DNA of 64,000 nucleotides from JAJECS01 sp965243625 (GTDB lineage Bacteria > Chloroflexota > UBA11872): positions 620,001 to 684,000 of the forward strand of contig CBDEVI010000002.1 of NCBI GenBank assembly GCA_965243625.1. The letters run 5' to 3'. Positions 43,587 through 55,047 of this stretch are shown one piece after another. The notes under the pieces were generated by a model, which had not been told where the DNA came from, ran no database searches, and worked only from the letters and a program-made list of their open reading frames with translations. Each line of letters starts with the position of its first letter. Position 1 is the stretch's first letter. Position numbers and translations under genes: made by a program.

Positions 43587-45150
43587 GCACCACGGGTTGT
43601 CCGGGGTACTGCGTCACCCATGGTTGCACGAGCACGTGCGACACGCGGTGGTAGAGGGGAACGGCGGCGCCGCGCTCCACGAGGCGCGACTCCGCCAGCC
43701 GATAGAGCGCCAGGCGCCGCTCGTGCCGGGGCTCGCTGCTCGCCAACTCGAGCAGCAGGTCCACGAAGCCGTCGTTGAATCCGCCGTAGTTGTTCGGGCG
43801 CTTCGACCCGAACAGCATGTCCAGGAAGTTGAAGGGATCGGGGAAGTCGGCGATCCAGCTCGTCAGGAAGGCATGCCGCGGGCTGTCGGCGGAGGTGAAC
43901 GTGTCCAGGAGATCCAAGTAGTCCAGAAAGTCGAGTTGCTCGACCGAAATGTCGACGCCCAGCTGGTCCCGCCACGGTTCCACGATGGCGCGGGTGATCG
44001 GGCCCGCCGTCAGACCGGACCCCGACGTGGCCACGACGAGCTCGGGCCATTCCTCGATGGGCCCGTGCCGCGAGAGCCGGAGCTCACGCCGCGCGGCGTC
44101 GAGATCGAACGGCAGGCCCGCATAGTCCGCGCGGTATCCGGCCATGCCGGGCGGCAGGATGCCGCGCGCCTCGGCCTGGTGACCCCGCAGGGTCACGCGA
44201 TTGATGCGCGAACGGTCGATGGCATGCGCAAAGGCGCGGCGGGCATGGGGGTCGTCGAACGGCGGCCGCGACGAGTTGAAACCGAGGTAGGTCAGCGCGA
44301 GCGCCGGCGTGCGACGCAGCTCGGCCGCGCGCGACTCGCGTGGGTCCGAGAAGCGATCGATGTTGGAACCGCCGACCCGGACGATGTCCAACTCGTCTTG
44401 CTCGTAGCGGAGCAGCGATTCGCCCGGGTCGAGCTCGGTGAATTGGACGATCGCCGGGCCCGATTGCCGCGGGTGGTAGGTCGGCGCGGACTCCAGCACC
44501 ACCTCCGACCGCGGGATGAAGGAGGTGAGGCGGTAGGGCCCCGAGCCGTTGGGGCGCAACGACCAATCCGGTCCCTTGGCGACATTCGCCCGATCGACGA
44601 CGAGGCTGGGCGCCTGCGCGACCAACGCCGGGAAGTAGGCGGCGCGTTGCACCAGGCGCACGTCGAGCAACCGGTCGCCGAGCACGCGCACGCCGCTCAA
44701 GGCGTCGGTGTCACCATTGCGCAGCGCGTCGGCGCCTTCGATGTTGCCCAGCATGACGCCGGCCGTGGGCGATTCCGTGGCGGGGTGGAGTGCGCGCTCC
44801 CACGACCAGCGCACGTCGTCCGCCGTCAGCGGCCGCCCGTCGTGAAACCGGAGACCGTCGCGGAGCTCGAACAGATAGCGGTGGCCGCCGTCGGTGACCT
44901 CCCAATCACGCGCGAGGGCCGGCTCGGGGCGCAAGTCGACGTTGATGCGCGTGAGCCCGGCAAAGACTTCCAGGGCGAACTCGGCGGAGCCCGCATCGCG
45001 CACGATGGCCGGGTCGATGGACTCCGGCGTCCGGGTCTCCAGCCGGAGCGTGCCGCCCACGGCGCCGGCAGGGGTGACGGCTCGCCCGCTGGCGGCGGCG
45101 AACGCTCCAATGGCCGCCGCGCCAAGCTTGAGGACGTCGCGGCGATGCAG
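43549..45150 (-). CDS. ABC transporter substrate-binding protein, peptide type (SBP_bac_5), CTG start
   Basis: Start by inference at CTG 45150 (533 residues). The ATG-like open frame begins only at GTG 45060, after the signal. From CTG the sequence reads HRRDVLKLGAAAIGAFAAAS, a Tat signal with twin Arg, and AGGAG lies 9 bases upstream at 45160-45164, while TAG of the Nudix gene is 12 bases upstream. The mature part has LETRTPESIDPAIVRDAGSA and RAFAHAIDRSRINRVTLRG, typical of oligopeptide-binding proteins. No lipobox is present; instead a cleaved signal with ATPAGA may occur. Adjacent to a similar binding protein but with no transporter genes. Confidence 0.75.
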   Translation of the reverse strand: MHRRDVLKLGAAAIGAFAAASGRAVTPAGAVGGTLRLETRTPESIDPAIVRDAGSAEFALEVFAGLTRINVDLRPEPALARDWEVTDGGHRYLFELRDGLRFHDGRPLTADDVRWSWERALHPATESPTAGVMLGNIEGADALRNGDTDALSGVRVLGDRLLDVRLVQRAAYFPALVAQAPSLVVDRANVAKGPDWSLRPNGSGPYRLTSFIPRSEVVLESAPTYHPRQSGPAIVQFTELDPGESLLRYEQDELDIVRVGGSNIDRFSDPRESRAAELRRTPALALTYLGFNSSRPPFDDPHARRAFAHAIDRSRINRVTLRGHQAEARGILPPGMAGYRADYAGLPFDLDAARRELRLSRHGPIEEWPELVVATSGSGLTAGPITRAIVEPWRDQLGVDISVEQLDFLDYLDLLDTFTSADSPRHAFLTSWIADFPDPFNFLDMLFGSKRPNNYGGFNDGFVDLLLELASSEPRHERRLALYRLAESRLVERGAAVPLYHRVSHVLVQPWVTQYPGQPVVREWLTDVEIAPR

Positions 45151-45159
45151 CGAGGGCGT

Positions 45160-45164
45160 CTCCT
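45160..45164 (-). promoter_or_regulatory. Ribosome-binding site that supports a CTG start
   Basis: AGGAG on the minus strand, overlapping the Nudix stop codon by one base and spaced 9 bases from CTG 45150. No ATG, GTG or TTG lies in the first 30 codons of that frame before GTG 45060. Confidence 0.6.
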
Positions 45165-45648
45165 AGGGTGTGGCGCCCTCGGGCACCATCCGCCGCAGAC
45201 TCTCCTCGGCGCGCACCATGACCGTGCGCTCGTTGGCGTGATGCAGCATGCGTATGGCGTCCGACACGCTGACCCAGCGCGCTTCCACGTGTTCGGCGGG
45301 GTCGGGTCGAATGTTGCCGCCGCGCGCCAGCAGCAGGTACTGGTGCACGATCTTTGGCACGAAGCCCGTCCAGAGGTCGGGCCGAACCTCATAGCGAATC
45401 TCGCCCAGGTTCTCCTGCACGTCGCTAACGATGCCCGTCTCCTCCAGGACTTCACGCACGGCGGCGTCGTCGGGCGCCTCGCCGCGCTCGACGGCGCCCT
45501 TGGGCAGGACCCAGGCGCCGCGCTGCGTCTGCACCAGCGCCACCTGGATGCGGCCCCGGCGCACGCGGTAGACGACGCCGCCGGAGGACTCCAGATACGG
45601 CTCGTCTTCGTTGTTGACGGCGGACGGTTGCTGCGGTTCGGCGGTCAT
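45163..45648 (-). CDS. Nudix hydrolase
   Basis: 161 residues from ATG 45648. The Nudix box runs from G51 to about I73 as G-x5-E-x7-REVLEETGI. Size and the KIVHQYLLLARGG segment resemble the MutT-like and diadenosine-polyphosphate-hydrolase groups. Probable substrate: damaged nucleotides or dinucleoside polyphosphates. It is between dcd (4-base overlap) and a binding protein, and with dcd could form a nucleotide-sanitation pair. Confidence 0.9.
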   Translation of the reverse strand: MTAEPQQPSAVNNEDEPYLESSGGVVYRVRRGRIQVALVQTQRGAWVLPKGAVERGEAPDDAAVREVLEETGIVSDVQENLGEIRYEVRPDLWTGFVPKIVHQYLLLARGGNIRPDPAEHVEARWVSVSDAIRMLHHANERTVMVRAEESLRRMVPEGATP

Positions 45649-46244
45649 CCTGATTCATTGCCTCCATGGTGGTTCGGGACTTCGGAGAATCCCAGATGCG
45701 CCCGGCTGGGCGTCGACTCCGGCTGGCCCTGATACTTGCTGCCGAGACCGGGCGATCCGTAGGGCCGCTCGGCAGGGGTGGTCAAATGCATGATGGAAAG
45801 CTGGCCAATCTTCATGGTCGGCCAGAGCAGGATCGGCAGGGTAGCGATGTTGGCCAGCTCCAGCGTGAACTTGCCCTGGAAACCCGGGTCAACGTACCCG
45901 GCGGTGCTGTGCACCATCAGGCCGAGGCGTCCAAGCGAGCTCTTGCCTTCGATGCGACCGACCAGATCGTCCGGCATGGCGACGTGCTCCATGGTGCCGC
46001 CGAGGACAAACTCGCCGGGATGGAGCACGAACGGCTCACCGGGACTAATGGCGACCTGCTCAGTTAACGTTTCCTGATCTATGCGTGGGTCGATGTGCGT
46101 GTCGGTGTGGTTCAGGAATACCCGCATGACGGTGCCGAGCCGCAGGTCGATGCTGGACGGCTGTACCGCGGCATCGTCAAACGGCTCGATGCGAAGGCGC
46201 CCTGAGGCGATGACCTCGCGTAGGCTCCTATCGCTGAGAACCAC
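45645..46244 (-). CDS. dcd: dCTP deaminase (possibly bifunctional with dUTPase)
   Basis: 199 residues from GTG 46244, with AGGGG 10 bases upstream; an ATG at 46271 adds nine codons. IEGKSSLGRLGLMVHSTAGY near residues 108-127 holds the catalytic Glu and Ser/Arg set. The HSTAGYVDPGF form, rather than the H-x-TAHRIDPGW form of monofunctional E. coli Dcd, is that of the bifunctional dCTP deaminase-dUTPase of Mycobacterium and archaea. Converts dCTP towards dUMP for dTMP synthesis. Overlaps the Nudix start by 4 bases. tmk is in the same window but a different operon. Confidence 0.92.
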   Translation of the reverse strand: MVLSDRSLREVIASGRLRIEPFDDAAVQPSSIDLRLGTVMRVFLNHTDTHIDPRIDQETLTEQVAISPGEPFVLHPGEFVLGGTMEHVAMPDDLVGRIEGKSSLGRLGLMVHSTAGYVDPGFQGKFTLELANIATLPILLWPTMKIGQLSIMHLTTPAERPYGSPGLGSKYQGQPESTPSRAHLGFSEVPNHHGGNESG

Positions 46245-46307
46245 TCGTGCGCAACCCCTGTTGAACGTCATGCTACCGTACCCGACCCCTCGGACTCAGG
46301 CACCGCC

Positions 46308-47779
46308 GTGATCCTTGCGATCGACCAGGGGACCAGCGGCACCGCGGCGCTGGTCGTGGCGCCGGATGCAACCGTGGCGGGTCAGGGACGCGTCCCGATC
46401 ACCGCCCATCACCCCCGGCCCGGATGGGTCGAGCAGGATGCGGCGGAGATCCGGCGTAGCGTACAGCGCGCGGCGCAACTTGCGCTCGCCGACGCCGGCG
46501 ACCCGCCGCTGGCGGCCATCGGCGTCACCAATCAACGCGAGACGGCGGTGGCGTGGGACGCCGGCTCGGGTCGCCCGCTCGCGCCGGCGATCGTGTGGCA
46601 GGACCGGCGCACGGCGCCGCGCTGCGAGGCGCTGCGCGCGGACGGATGGGGGCCGCGCGTTGCTGCGCTGACCGGGCTGACCGTCGACCCCTTTTTCTCG
46701 GCCACGGCCTATGAGTGGATGCTGGCTCACCATGACCCGGTGCGCGAGGCGGCGGAGCGCGGCAGCCTGCGGCTGGGCACGGTGGACGCCTGGGTGGTGT
46801 GGAGCCTCACCGACGGCGCGCACGTCACCGATGTCTCGAATGCCTCCCGCACGATGCTCATGGACCTGGAGACGCACGCGTGGTGCGACGAGCTGCTGGA
46901 GCTGTTCGGGGTGCCGCGCGCGGCGCTGCCGACGATTGTCGACTCCGCCGGCGAGGTCGCCCGCACCGCCGAGGGCTCGGGCCTCCCGGCGGACATCCCA
47001 ATCACCGGACTCGCCGGGGACCAGCAGGCGGCGTTGTTCGGCCACCTGGCCCATGCGCCGGGCGATACCAAGGTGACCTATGGGACGGGCGGGTTTCTAT
47101 TGCAGGTCGCCGGCGAGGAGCGGCCCGCGGACGCCGAGGGACTGCTCACCACTGTTGCCTGGCGCCGCGAGGGACGCGTGACCTACGCCCGGGAGGGCAG
47201 CGTGTTTGTGGCCGGCGCGCTGATCCAGTGGCTGCGCGACGGCCTGGGGCTCATTTCGCAGGCCGCGGAGTGCGAAGTGCGCGCGCGGCGCGTGCCGGAT
47301 GCCGCGGGCGCGGTGATCGTGCCGGCGTTCGCGGGCCTGGGAACACCCAACTGGGATCCGCGGGCGCGCGGCGTGATCGTGGGGCTGACGTCGGGCGTCA
47401 CTGCCGATCACCTCTGCCGCGCCGCGCTGGAAGCCATCGCGCACCAGATCGCGGACGTGCTCGACGTGATGGACCCGAGCGATGCGCCGCTGCGCGTGGA
47501 CGGCGGGGCGGCCGCCAGCGACCTGCTGCTGGAGCTGCAGGCCGCGATTGCGAGACGCCCGGTGGTTCGCCCCGCCCAGTTGGAGACGACGGCGTTGGGC
47601 GCTGCCTATCTGGCGGGACTGGCGGCGGGCGTCTGGGACACGGCGGAGGAGATTCGGCGCTGCCGTCCGCCCGATCGCGTGATCGAACCACGCGGCGACT
47701 TGGGCGCCGTGTCGCGGGAGACATGGCGGGCCGCCGTCGATCGGGCTCGCCGCTGGGCACCCGACGAGGAGACGGACGC

Positions 47780-47783
<4 letters not shown>
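46308..47783 (+). CDS. glpK: Glycerol kinase-like FGGY kinase
   Basis: 491 residues from GTG 46308. The ATP-binding phosphate-1 motif is DQGTSGTAAL (6-15), the FGGY segment TNQRETAVAWD, and GLAGDQQAALFGH and GTGGFLLQ later. VSNASRTMLMDLETH is also a glycerol-kinase hallmark. It would make sn-glycerol-3-phosphate and feed lipid or triose metabolism. The stop overlaps the acetoacetyl-CoA synthetase start (TTGA), so both may be in one unit. No glpF or glpD here. Confidence 0.88.
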
Positions 47784-49741
<1,958 letters not shown>

Positions 49742-49792
49742 ATATCATGATTGGGCCGCTGTGGCGCGGTTTCGACTGAGAGGCGCAGAGCG

Positions 49793-50734
49793 ATGCGGGC
49801 ACTGATCTTCGGTGGCGCGGGGAGCATTGGGTCGCGTCTATCGGCGGCGCTGGTCGCCCGCGGCGACAAGGTGCTCTCCCTGGACGTCAGCGACGAGCCG
49901 GTCGTGCCGTCGGAGGCCTTTACACAGGTCGACGCGCGCATCGGCAGCGTCCAGGACGCGGCGGCGGTGGACGAGGTCGTGGCGGAGTTTCGGCCCGACT
50001 CGATCTTCCATCTCGCGGCGATCCTGTCCGGGCTGGCGGAAACCGATTCGGAGCTGGCCTGGCGTGTGAACGTGGACGGGACGCGCAACGTCCTGGAGGC
50101 GGCGCGCAGGTTCGGGATCGGCAGGGTGGTATTTACGAGCACGGTGGCGACCTACGGCGCCGGGCTGCCCGAGCCGATCACGGAGGACGTGCCGCAGTGG
50201 CCGTCGGGGCTCTACGGCGTGACCAAGGTGCTCGGCGAGCGCCTGGGGGTCTACTACCACCAGCGCTTCGGGCTGGACTTTCGGGCGGTGCGACTGGCCG
50301 CCATGGTGGCCCCAACGGCGCCCGCGGGCGGCGCGGCCAGCGCCTTCGTATGCGATCTCTTCGTCAATGCCGTGCGCGACGGCGCCTACGACCTCTACGT
50401 CTATCCGAACACCCGCGTTCCCATCGTCTGGGTGGATGACGTGGTGGGCGCGCTGCAGCTCCTCAACGACGCCGACGAGGGCAATCTCTCGCGCCGCGTC
50501 TACCACATCATCGGGGCGGGACCGAGCGTCCAGGAGATGGTGGACGCGGTGCAGGCGCGGCTGCCCGAGGCCCGCCTGCGGTTCGACATCGACCCGGTGC
50601 GGGCGGACATCGTGGATAGCTGGCCGTCGCGCATGGACGACTCGGCGGCGCGCGCGGACTGGGGCTGGGAGCCGCGCTTCGACCTGGAGCGCATGACCGC
50701 CGCGAACCTGGACGCCCTGGGCGCGCCCCCATAG
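49793..50734 (+). CDS. NAD-dependent epimerase/dehydratase, L-threonine dehydrogenase-like SDR
   Basis: 313 residues from ATG 49793. The NAD-binding loop is GGAGSIGSRL (8-17), the catalytic YGVTK near residue 140, and FTSTVATYGAG gives the Ser/Thr. The ending DDSAARADWGWEPRFDLERM matches the C-terminal segment of short L-threonine 3-dehydrogenases and related extended SDRs. The true substrate cannot be told, and a sugar-nucleotide role is possible. It is 51 bases after the AACS gene. Confidence 0.8.
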   Translation: MRALIFGGAGSIGSRLSAALVARGDKVLSLDVSDEPVVPSEAFTQVDARIGSVQDAAAVDEVVAEFRPDSIFHLAAILSGLAETDSELAWRVNVDGTRNVLEAARRFGIGRVVFTSTVATYGAGLPEPITEDVPQWPSGLYGVTKVLGERLGVYYHQRFGLDFRAVRLAAMVAPTAPAGGAASAFVCDLFVNAVRDGAYDLYVYPNTRVPIVWVDDVVGALQLLNDADEGNLSRRVYHIIGAGPSVQEMVDAVQARLPEARLRFDIDPVRADIVDSWPSRMDDSAARADWGWEPRFDLERMTAANLDALGAPP

Positions 50735-50952
50735 CGCGGGCGCGCCTGCCGAATTCGCGACTGGTCCGACGGACCTGGGTGATTCGCCATCCTCGTATAT
50801 GCGATGGGAATCTGTGTCCCCGGCGAATCACGGCGGCGTGACCGGTGAGTGGATCGGATTCCCAATTCGGACGGCAGGGCCTCGTGCTGCATAGACCCTG
50901 CGGCTTCACTGCCAATGAATCCTATGCAGCAGTCGTGAACGTTGTGTCACGC

Positions 50953-53844
50953 ATGATTCGGGCGTCGCCTCAGTTCGTTCAGCGACGGCGCGCGACTATT
51001 CCGGTGGCGGCCATGTTGCTGGTTGTGCTTGGCGCTTTTGCCACGGCGTGGGCGACGGGACGCGTTTTCTACGAGTCGGATACGGTCAAGGAGTACGGTC
51101 CGTTTATCGAATACGCCGCGGCGTCGCTGCGCGGCGGCAACCTGCCGCTCTGGGTCCCATATATCGGGACGGGATTCCCTCTCTTTGCGGAAGGCCAGAC
51201 CGGCGTCCTGCACCCAATCAACCTGCCATTCTTGGCCGTCGGCGCGGCGGACGCCTTGCTTGTCTGGGGGCCGGTCCTCCGCGCCTTGCTCGCGTCGCTG
51301 GCGGCTTACTGGCTTGCCCGCGCTCTTGGCGTGTCACCGGCAGGTTCCGCGGTCAGCGGCCTCGCGTATGGGCTCGGGAGCTTCGTGGTGGCGCAACAGC
51401 ACCACGTCAATCTCGCCAACACCGCGCCCGCGGTGCCTCTGTGCCTGGCCGGATTTGAAATGGCCATGCGTGCGCAGACCCACCGACGCCGTATTGGGTC
51501 GTTCTTGGCGACGGCTCTCGCATTCACGATCGTCCTTCTGGCCGCACACCCGCAACTCACGCTGTATGTGGTTGTCGGGATGCTGCTGTACGTGGGTGGT
51601 TCGCTGATATTGAACCGCTGGACGCCGCGCAAGGACGGATGGCGTGGCCGAATGCGGGCGACTGCGTGGGCCCTCGGGGGCGGGATCGGAATTGCTTTCG
51701 TGGCCGGCACTCTCAGCGCCATTCAGACGATCCCTCTGGTCGAGTTGATCGGGGAATCGGCGCGGAGAGATGTGCTCGATGCGACTGAGGCCGGGAAGTA
51801 TGCAATCCCGCCGCTGGGCCTGGTCCAACTGGTCTTTCCGGGTGTATTCGGAGGGCCCGAGGAGTATTGGTATTCGGGAAACGCTTGGGAGACGGCGATT
51901 TATTTTGGATTGGTTCCGTTGGCGCTCGCACTGCTCGCGCTGCGACGCCCTTGCAAAACGACGGCACTGCTTGCGGTGTTGGCGATTGTGGCGACGCTTT
52001 ACGCGCTGGGGGGGCAGTCGCCAATTCCGATCTGGGACGCTTTTTCGGGGTTGCCGGGATTCGATCGTGCTCGTGCGCCTGGACGCTCCAGCATGTTGTC
52101 CGTGCTCGCGCTGGCAACGATGGCCGGCATTGGGCTCGACGCCGTGAGGCGGCGGCCACCTAGGTGGAGCGGTGTGGCCTTGGGAGGTGTGATCGTCGCG
52201 GCGCTGATCGCCCTCGGCGCCGTGCACCTATGGTCGGACGCCAACTCGCAGGAGCTGAAGCGGTGGCTGGATACGCAGCCGGATCTCCCCAGCGCATCGC
52301 ACCACCTCACCGAGCGCGTCGTCGCCTCCACGGCGCTGGCGAGACCGCAGAATCTCCTGCCGGCTGCGTGTGGGATTGCTTTCCTCGGAGTCGCTGTCGC
52401 GGCGGCGCGGCGCCCATCCCTCAGGAAGGTGCTTGCCCCGGCTGCCTTTTGTCTCAGCGCTGCCGAGTTGGGATTGTTCGCGGCGACCTTCCACCCGCTG
52501 GAAACGCCTGACGCGCTGCTCGCTTCACCGGCCTATGCCGGCGCGCCCCGTACCTATCCGCGAGTCTTCGTCTCGGAGGCGATCGACTTTGGCTCCAACC
52601 GACTGCTGCCGGCACGGAGTGCCGAGGCGACGATCTATACGCCACTGGCACTGCGACGGACTGAGACGGTGCGGAAGACTTGGGACGACGCGCCCAGCCG
52701 CATTGCGCGTGTGCTCGGCGTGGACCAGGTGGTCTATCTCTCCGATTCCGCTCAGGGGATTGAGAGCTATCGCTTCGAGGACGCGAGCCTCACCTACTCG
52801 ATTAGCCGGCCGACGCTCGTGGTTGACGTCCACTCGGAGATGTCCGAGCGCTCGATTGAGCTGCCAGTGGTGGCCAGTCCGCGTGAACTGCTCCTGGTGC
52901 TATCCATGGATGGCGGACTGGATGCCACCCAGGGTGAAACGGTCGCCACCGTCACGTGGTTGGCGCAAGGGCGTGAGGTTGCCGTCGCACCTCTGCGCGC
53001 CGGCCTGGAGGTTGCCGAGCGGACGGGATTTGGTTCTCTGCGGCATCGACAACCGGCGCATGCGGACTCATTCGTAAAGGTTCCCGTATCGCTCCCGGGA
53101 AGCATCTACTCGCTGGCGCAGCTCGCGGCGCCCCAGGATGCGCTGGCGGATACCGTGGTGATTTCGGTCTATGATTCCGGCGTCTTGATTCGGGTGCATG
53201 GGATGTCGATTGTTGATCGGGCAGGACGGGCGCATCGCTTTTGGTCTCCGCGTCTGGCAGAGGTGACCGATGTCGAGCCACTGCTGGTTGGATCGTTCAC
53301 CCCGCCGCCACGAGTGGAGCTGGTCCGACGGGTGCAACTGGCCGAGAATGCCGATGAGGCCCTTGACTATGTGTTGCCAGGCCACCCCGCGGCGTTGGGT
53401 CGGCCGATTGTGGAAGCCGGGCCGTGGGGACCCTCGATTGCCCCTGAGTTGCTGGCTAGACACGAGCCGTCCACCGGTGACACCGGCCAGGTTCGAGTGA
53501 CCCGGGAAGACGCCGACCGTCTTGAGTTCGAAATCAGCGCGGCGGAACCATCCATGCTGATCGTTCGCGATGCGTTCTATCCGGGCTGGAAGGCCGCGGT
53601 CGACGGCGAGTCCGTGCCGATCTTGCCGGCCAACCTGGTACAGCGTGCAATTCCAGTTCCCGCGGACGCGAAACACGTGGAGCTCTGGTACGAGCCGGCG
53701 ACGTTTCGCCTGGGGGCGACCATTTCGGCGGCGGCCGCCGTGGGCACGATCGCCGGTGCTCTTGCCTTGTGGCAATGGCCGCGTCTCTCGGGACTCATCC
53801 GGCGCACGTCGGTGGCGACTGGGGGGCGGCGATTCCGGCCATGA
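50953..53844 (+). CDS. YfhO-like polytopic membrane protein
   Basis: 963 residues from ATG 50953. GTG 50845 and other codons in frame upstream are possible and lack a ribosome-binding site. About 12 TM helices occupy the first 500 residues. The first loop reads ESDTVKEYGPFIEYAAASLR then GNLPLWVPYIGTGFPLFAEGQ, the YfhO landmark (D-x...LPLWxPY..GxP). The C-terminal 400 residues form an extracytosolic beta-rich part that ends in a final TM (GATISAAAAVGTIAGALALW). YfhO is involved in glycosylation of surface polymers in Firmicutes. Base composition looks slightly lower in GC than neighbours. It overlaps the next gene by 4 bases. Confidence 0.8.
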   Translation: MIRASPQFVQRRRATIPVAAMLLVVLGAFATAWATGRVFYESDTVKEYGPFIEYAAASLRGGNLPLWVPYIGTGFPLFAEGQTGVLHPINLPFLAVGAADALLVWGPVLRALLASLAAYWLARALGVSPAGSAVSGLAYGLGSFVVAQQHHVNLANTAPAVPLCLAGFEMAMRAQTHRRRIGSFLATALAFTIVLLAAHPQLTLYVVVGMLLYVGGSLILNRWTPRKDGWRGRMRATAWALGGGIGIAFVAGTLSAIQTIPLVELIGESARRDVLDATEAGKYAIPPLGLVQLVFPGVFGGPEEYWYSGNAWETAIYFGLVPLALALLALRRPCKTTALLAVLAIVATLYALGGQSPIPIWDAFSGLPGFDRARAPGRSSMLSVLALATMAGIGLDAVRRRPPRWSGVALGGVIVAALIALGAVHLWSDANSQELKRWLDTQPDLPSASHHLTERVVASTALARPQNLLPAACGIAFLGVAVAAARRPSLRKVLAPAAFCLSAAELGLFAATFHPLETPDALLASPAYAGAPRTYPRVFVSEAIDFGSNRLLPARSAEATIYTPLALRRTETVRKTWDDAPSRIARVLGVDQVVYLSDSAQGIESYRFEDASLTYSISRPTLVVDVHSEMSERSIELPVVASPRELLLVLSMDGGLDATQGETVATVTWLAQGREVAVAPLRAGLEVAERTGFGSLRHRQPAHADSFVKVPVSLPGSIYSLAQLAAPQDALADTVVISVYDSGVLIRVHGMSIVDRAGRAHRFWSPRLAEVTDVEPLLVGSFTPPPRVELVRRVQLAENADEALDYVLPGHPAALGRPIVEAGPWGPSIAPELLARHEPSTGDTGQVRVTREDADRLEFEISAAEPSMLIVRDAFYPGWKAAVDGESVPILPANLVQRAIPVPADAKHVELWYEPATFRLGATISAAAAVGTIAGALALWQWPRLSGLIRRTSVATGGRRFRP

Positions 53845-55007
53845 ACCCACGCTATCGCGACCTGGCGGCGCTGGCGCAGGCGGCGATCGATGGCCGCCGG
53901 GACGTCTCGGGCCTCACGCAGGCCGACGTCGATCTCGCCCGCCTTTACGCCTACGCCTATCGCACGCAGACGGTTGGGGCGTTCCACGCCACGCGTCTGG
54001 CGTTGGACCCATTCAGCGACGTGCCGGCCGTCCAAACGGCGCAGCGCCGGTTGCGCGACCTTCAAGCGTTGGCGATGCGTCCGGTGCCGGCCGACCTGCG
54101 CGCCGCGGCGCCGACGCTGGCCTGGTATCACGCGTGGAGCGACGAGGTGGTCGCTGCGCTCACGGGTCCCGATGCGCCGGAGGAGGCGCATGAGATTCGA
54201 GACCGGTTTCAAAGCGTGATCGATGCGATTCGAATCTCGGACGGCATCGTTCCGATGCGCGACGACGATCTCCCCGAGCAGGCGAGCTACAAGGTGCCGG
54301 GCATCGAGGTCGTGATCGTGCCGCTGGTCTACGGCGATCACATCTCGTGGAATACGGCCTTCGTGACGGCGGCGAGTGGGGGCGCCACCACGCATCGCCA
54401 CGCGCTGCAAGTGGAGATCCACCTGGGTTACGAGGGCGTGCACGGGCGGACGCTGCTCGACGGCCGCGCCGCGACGGTGACCGCGCCGTACGCCATGCCG
54501 ATTCCGCCGATGCTGGACCACGGGTTCGACAACCTGAGCGGCCACGACCACTTCGTGCCGTTCGTGTTCGGCTCGCGGACCCTGGATGGGTGGGGCGTGT
54601 TCTTCGACGTCGAGCCGCGGCCGTCGCCGACGCACGACTGGCCGGAGACGCCGCTGGAGTCGTCGGGCATGAACCGCTCCGTCCATCTCGAGCCGGCGCT
54701 GGCCGCGCTTCGGCAGGCGCCGGCCGGGGAACGACGAGTGCTCATCGACGCCGAGCGAACGTCCCGCCCGGCCACCGGCGGCCTGGAGCTGGCGGCCCTG
54801 CACGTGGGCGAGGAGCCGATGGCGCTCGGCTTCGACGAGTTCCACATCCTCTCGGTGCGCGAGGGACGCCTGAATCTCGCCATGGCCGGGGTCTCGGTCG
54901 AGCTGGGCCCGCGCGATCACGTGGGCATCCCTGCCGGTCTACGCGCTACCCTGCGTGCGCTCGATGGCGCGTGCCTCCTGCTCGAGGCCTCGCTCCACAC
55001 CGACTGA
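53841..55007 (+). CDS. Cupin-like protein of unknown function
   Basis: 388 residues from ATG 53841, which overlaps the previous stop as ATGA. The first 150 residues are helical. A cupin-like region follows with ASGGATTHRHALQVEIHLG in motif 1 position (two or three His as metal ligands), GFDNLSGHDHFVPFVF near motif 2, and a second weaker beta-barrel with ELGPRDHVGIPAGLRAT near the end. Two-cupin isomerases and dioxygenases have such layouts. Function not known. Next gene is a TIM-barrel isomerase, so a sugar-related role is a guess. Confidence 0.7.
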   Translation: MNPRYRDLAALAQAAIDGRRDVSGLTQADVDLARLYAYAYRTQTVGAFHATRLALDPFSDVPAVQTAQRRLRDLQALAMRPVPADLRAAAPTLAWYHAWSDEVVAALTGPDAPEEAHEIRDRFQSVIDAIRISDGIVPMRDDDLPEQASYKVPGIEVVIVPLVYGDHISWNTAFVTAASGGATTHRHALQVEIHLGYEGVHGRTLLDGRAATVTAPYAMPIPPMLDHGFDNLSGHDHFVPFVFGSRTLDGWGVFFDVEPRPSPTHDWPETPLESSGMNRSVHLEPALAALRQAPAGERRVLIDAERTSRPATGGLELAALHVGEEPMALGFDEFHILSVREGRLNLAMAGVSVELGPRDHVGIPAGLRATLRALDGACLLLEASLHTD

Positions 55008-55047
55008 CACGCCCGCGAACCGTCGCACCTGCCCGAAGGAGCTCGAA

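Noticed and set aside
53577..54920. Open frame of 447 codons on the minus strand
   Set aside because: Shadow of the cupin-like gene, rich in Arg and His, no motif.
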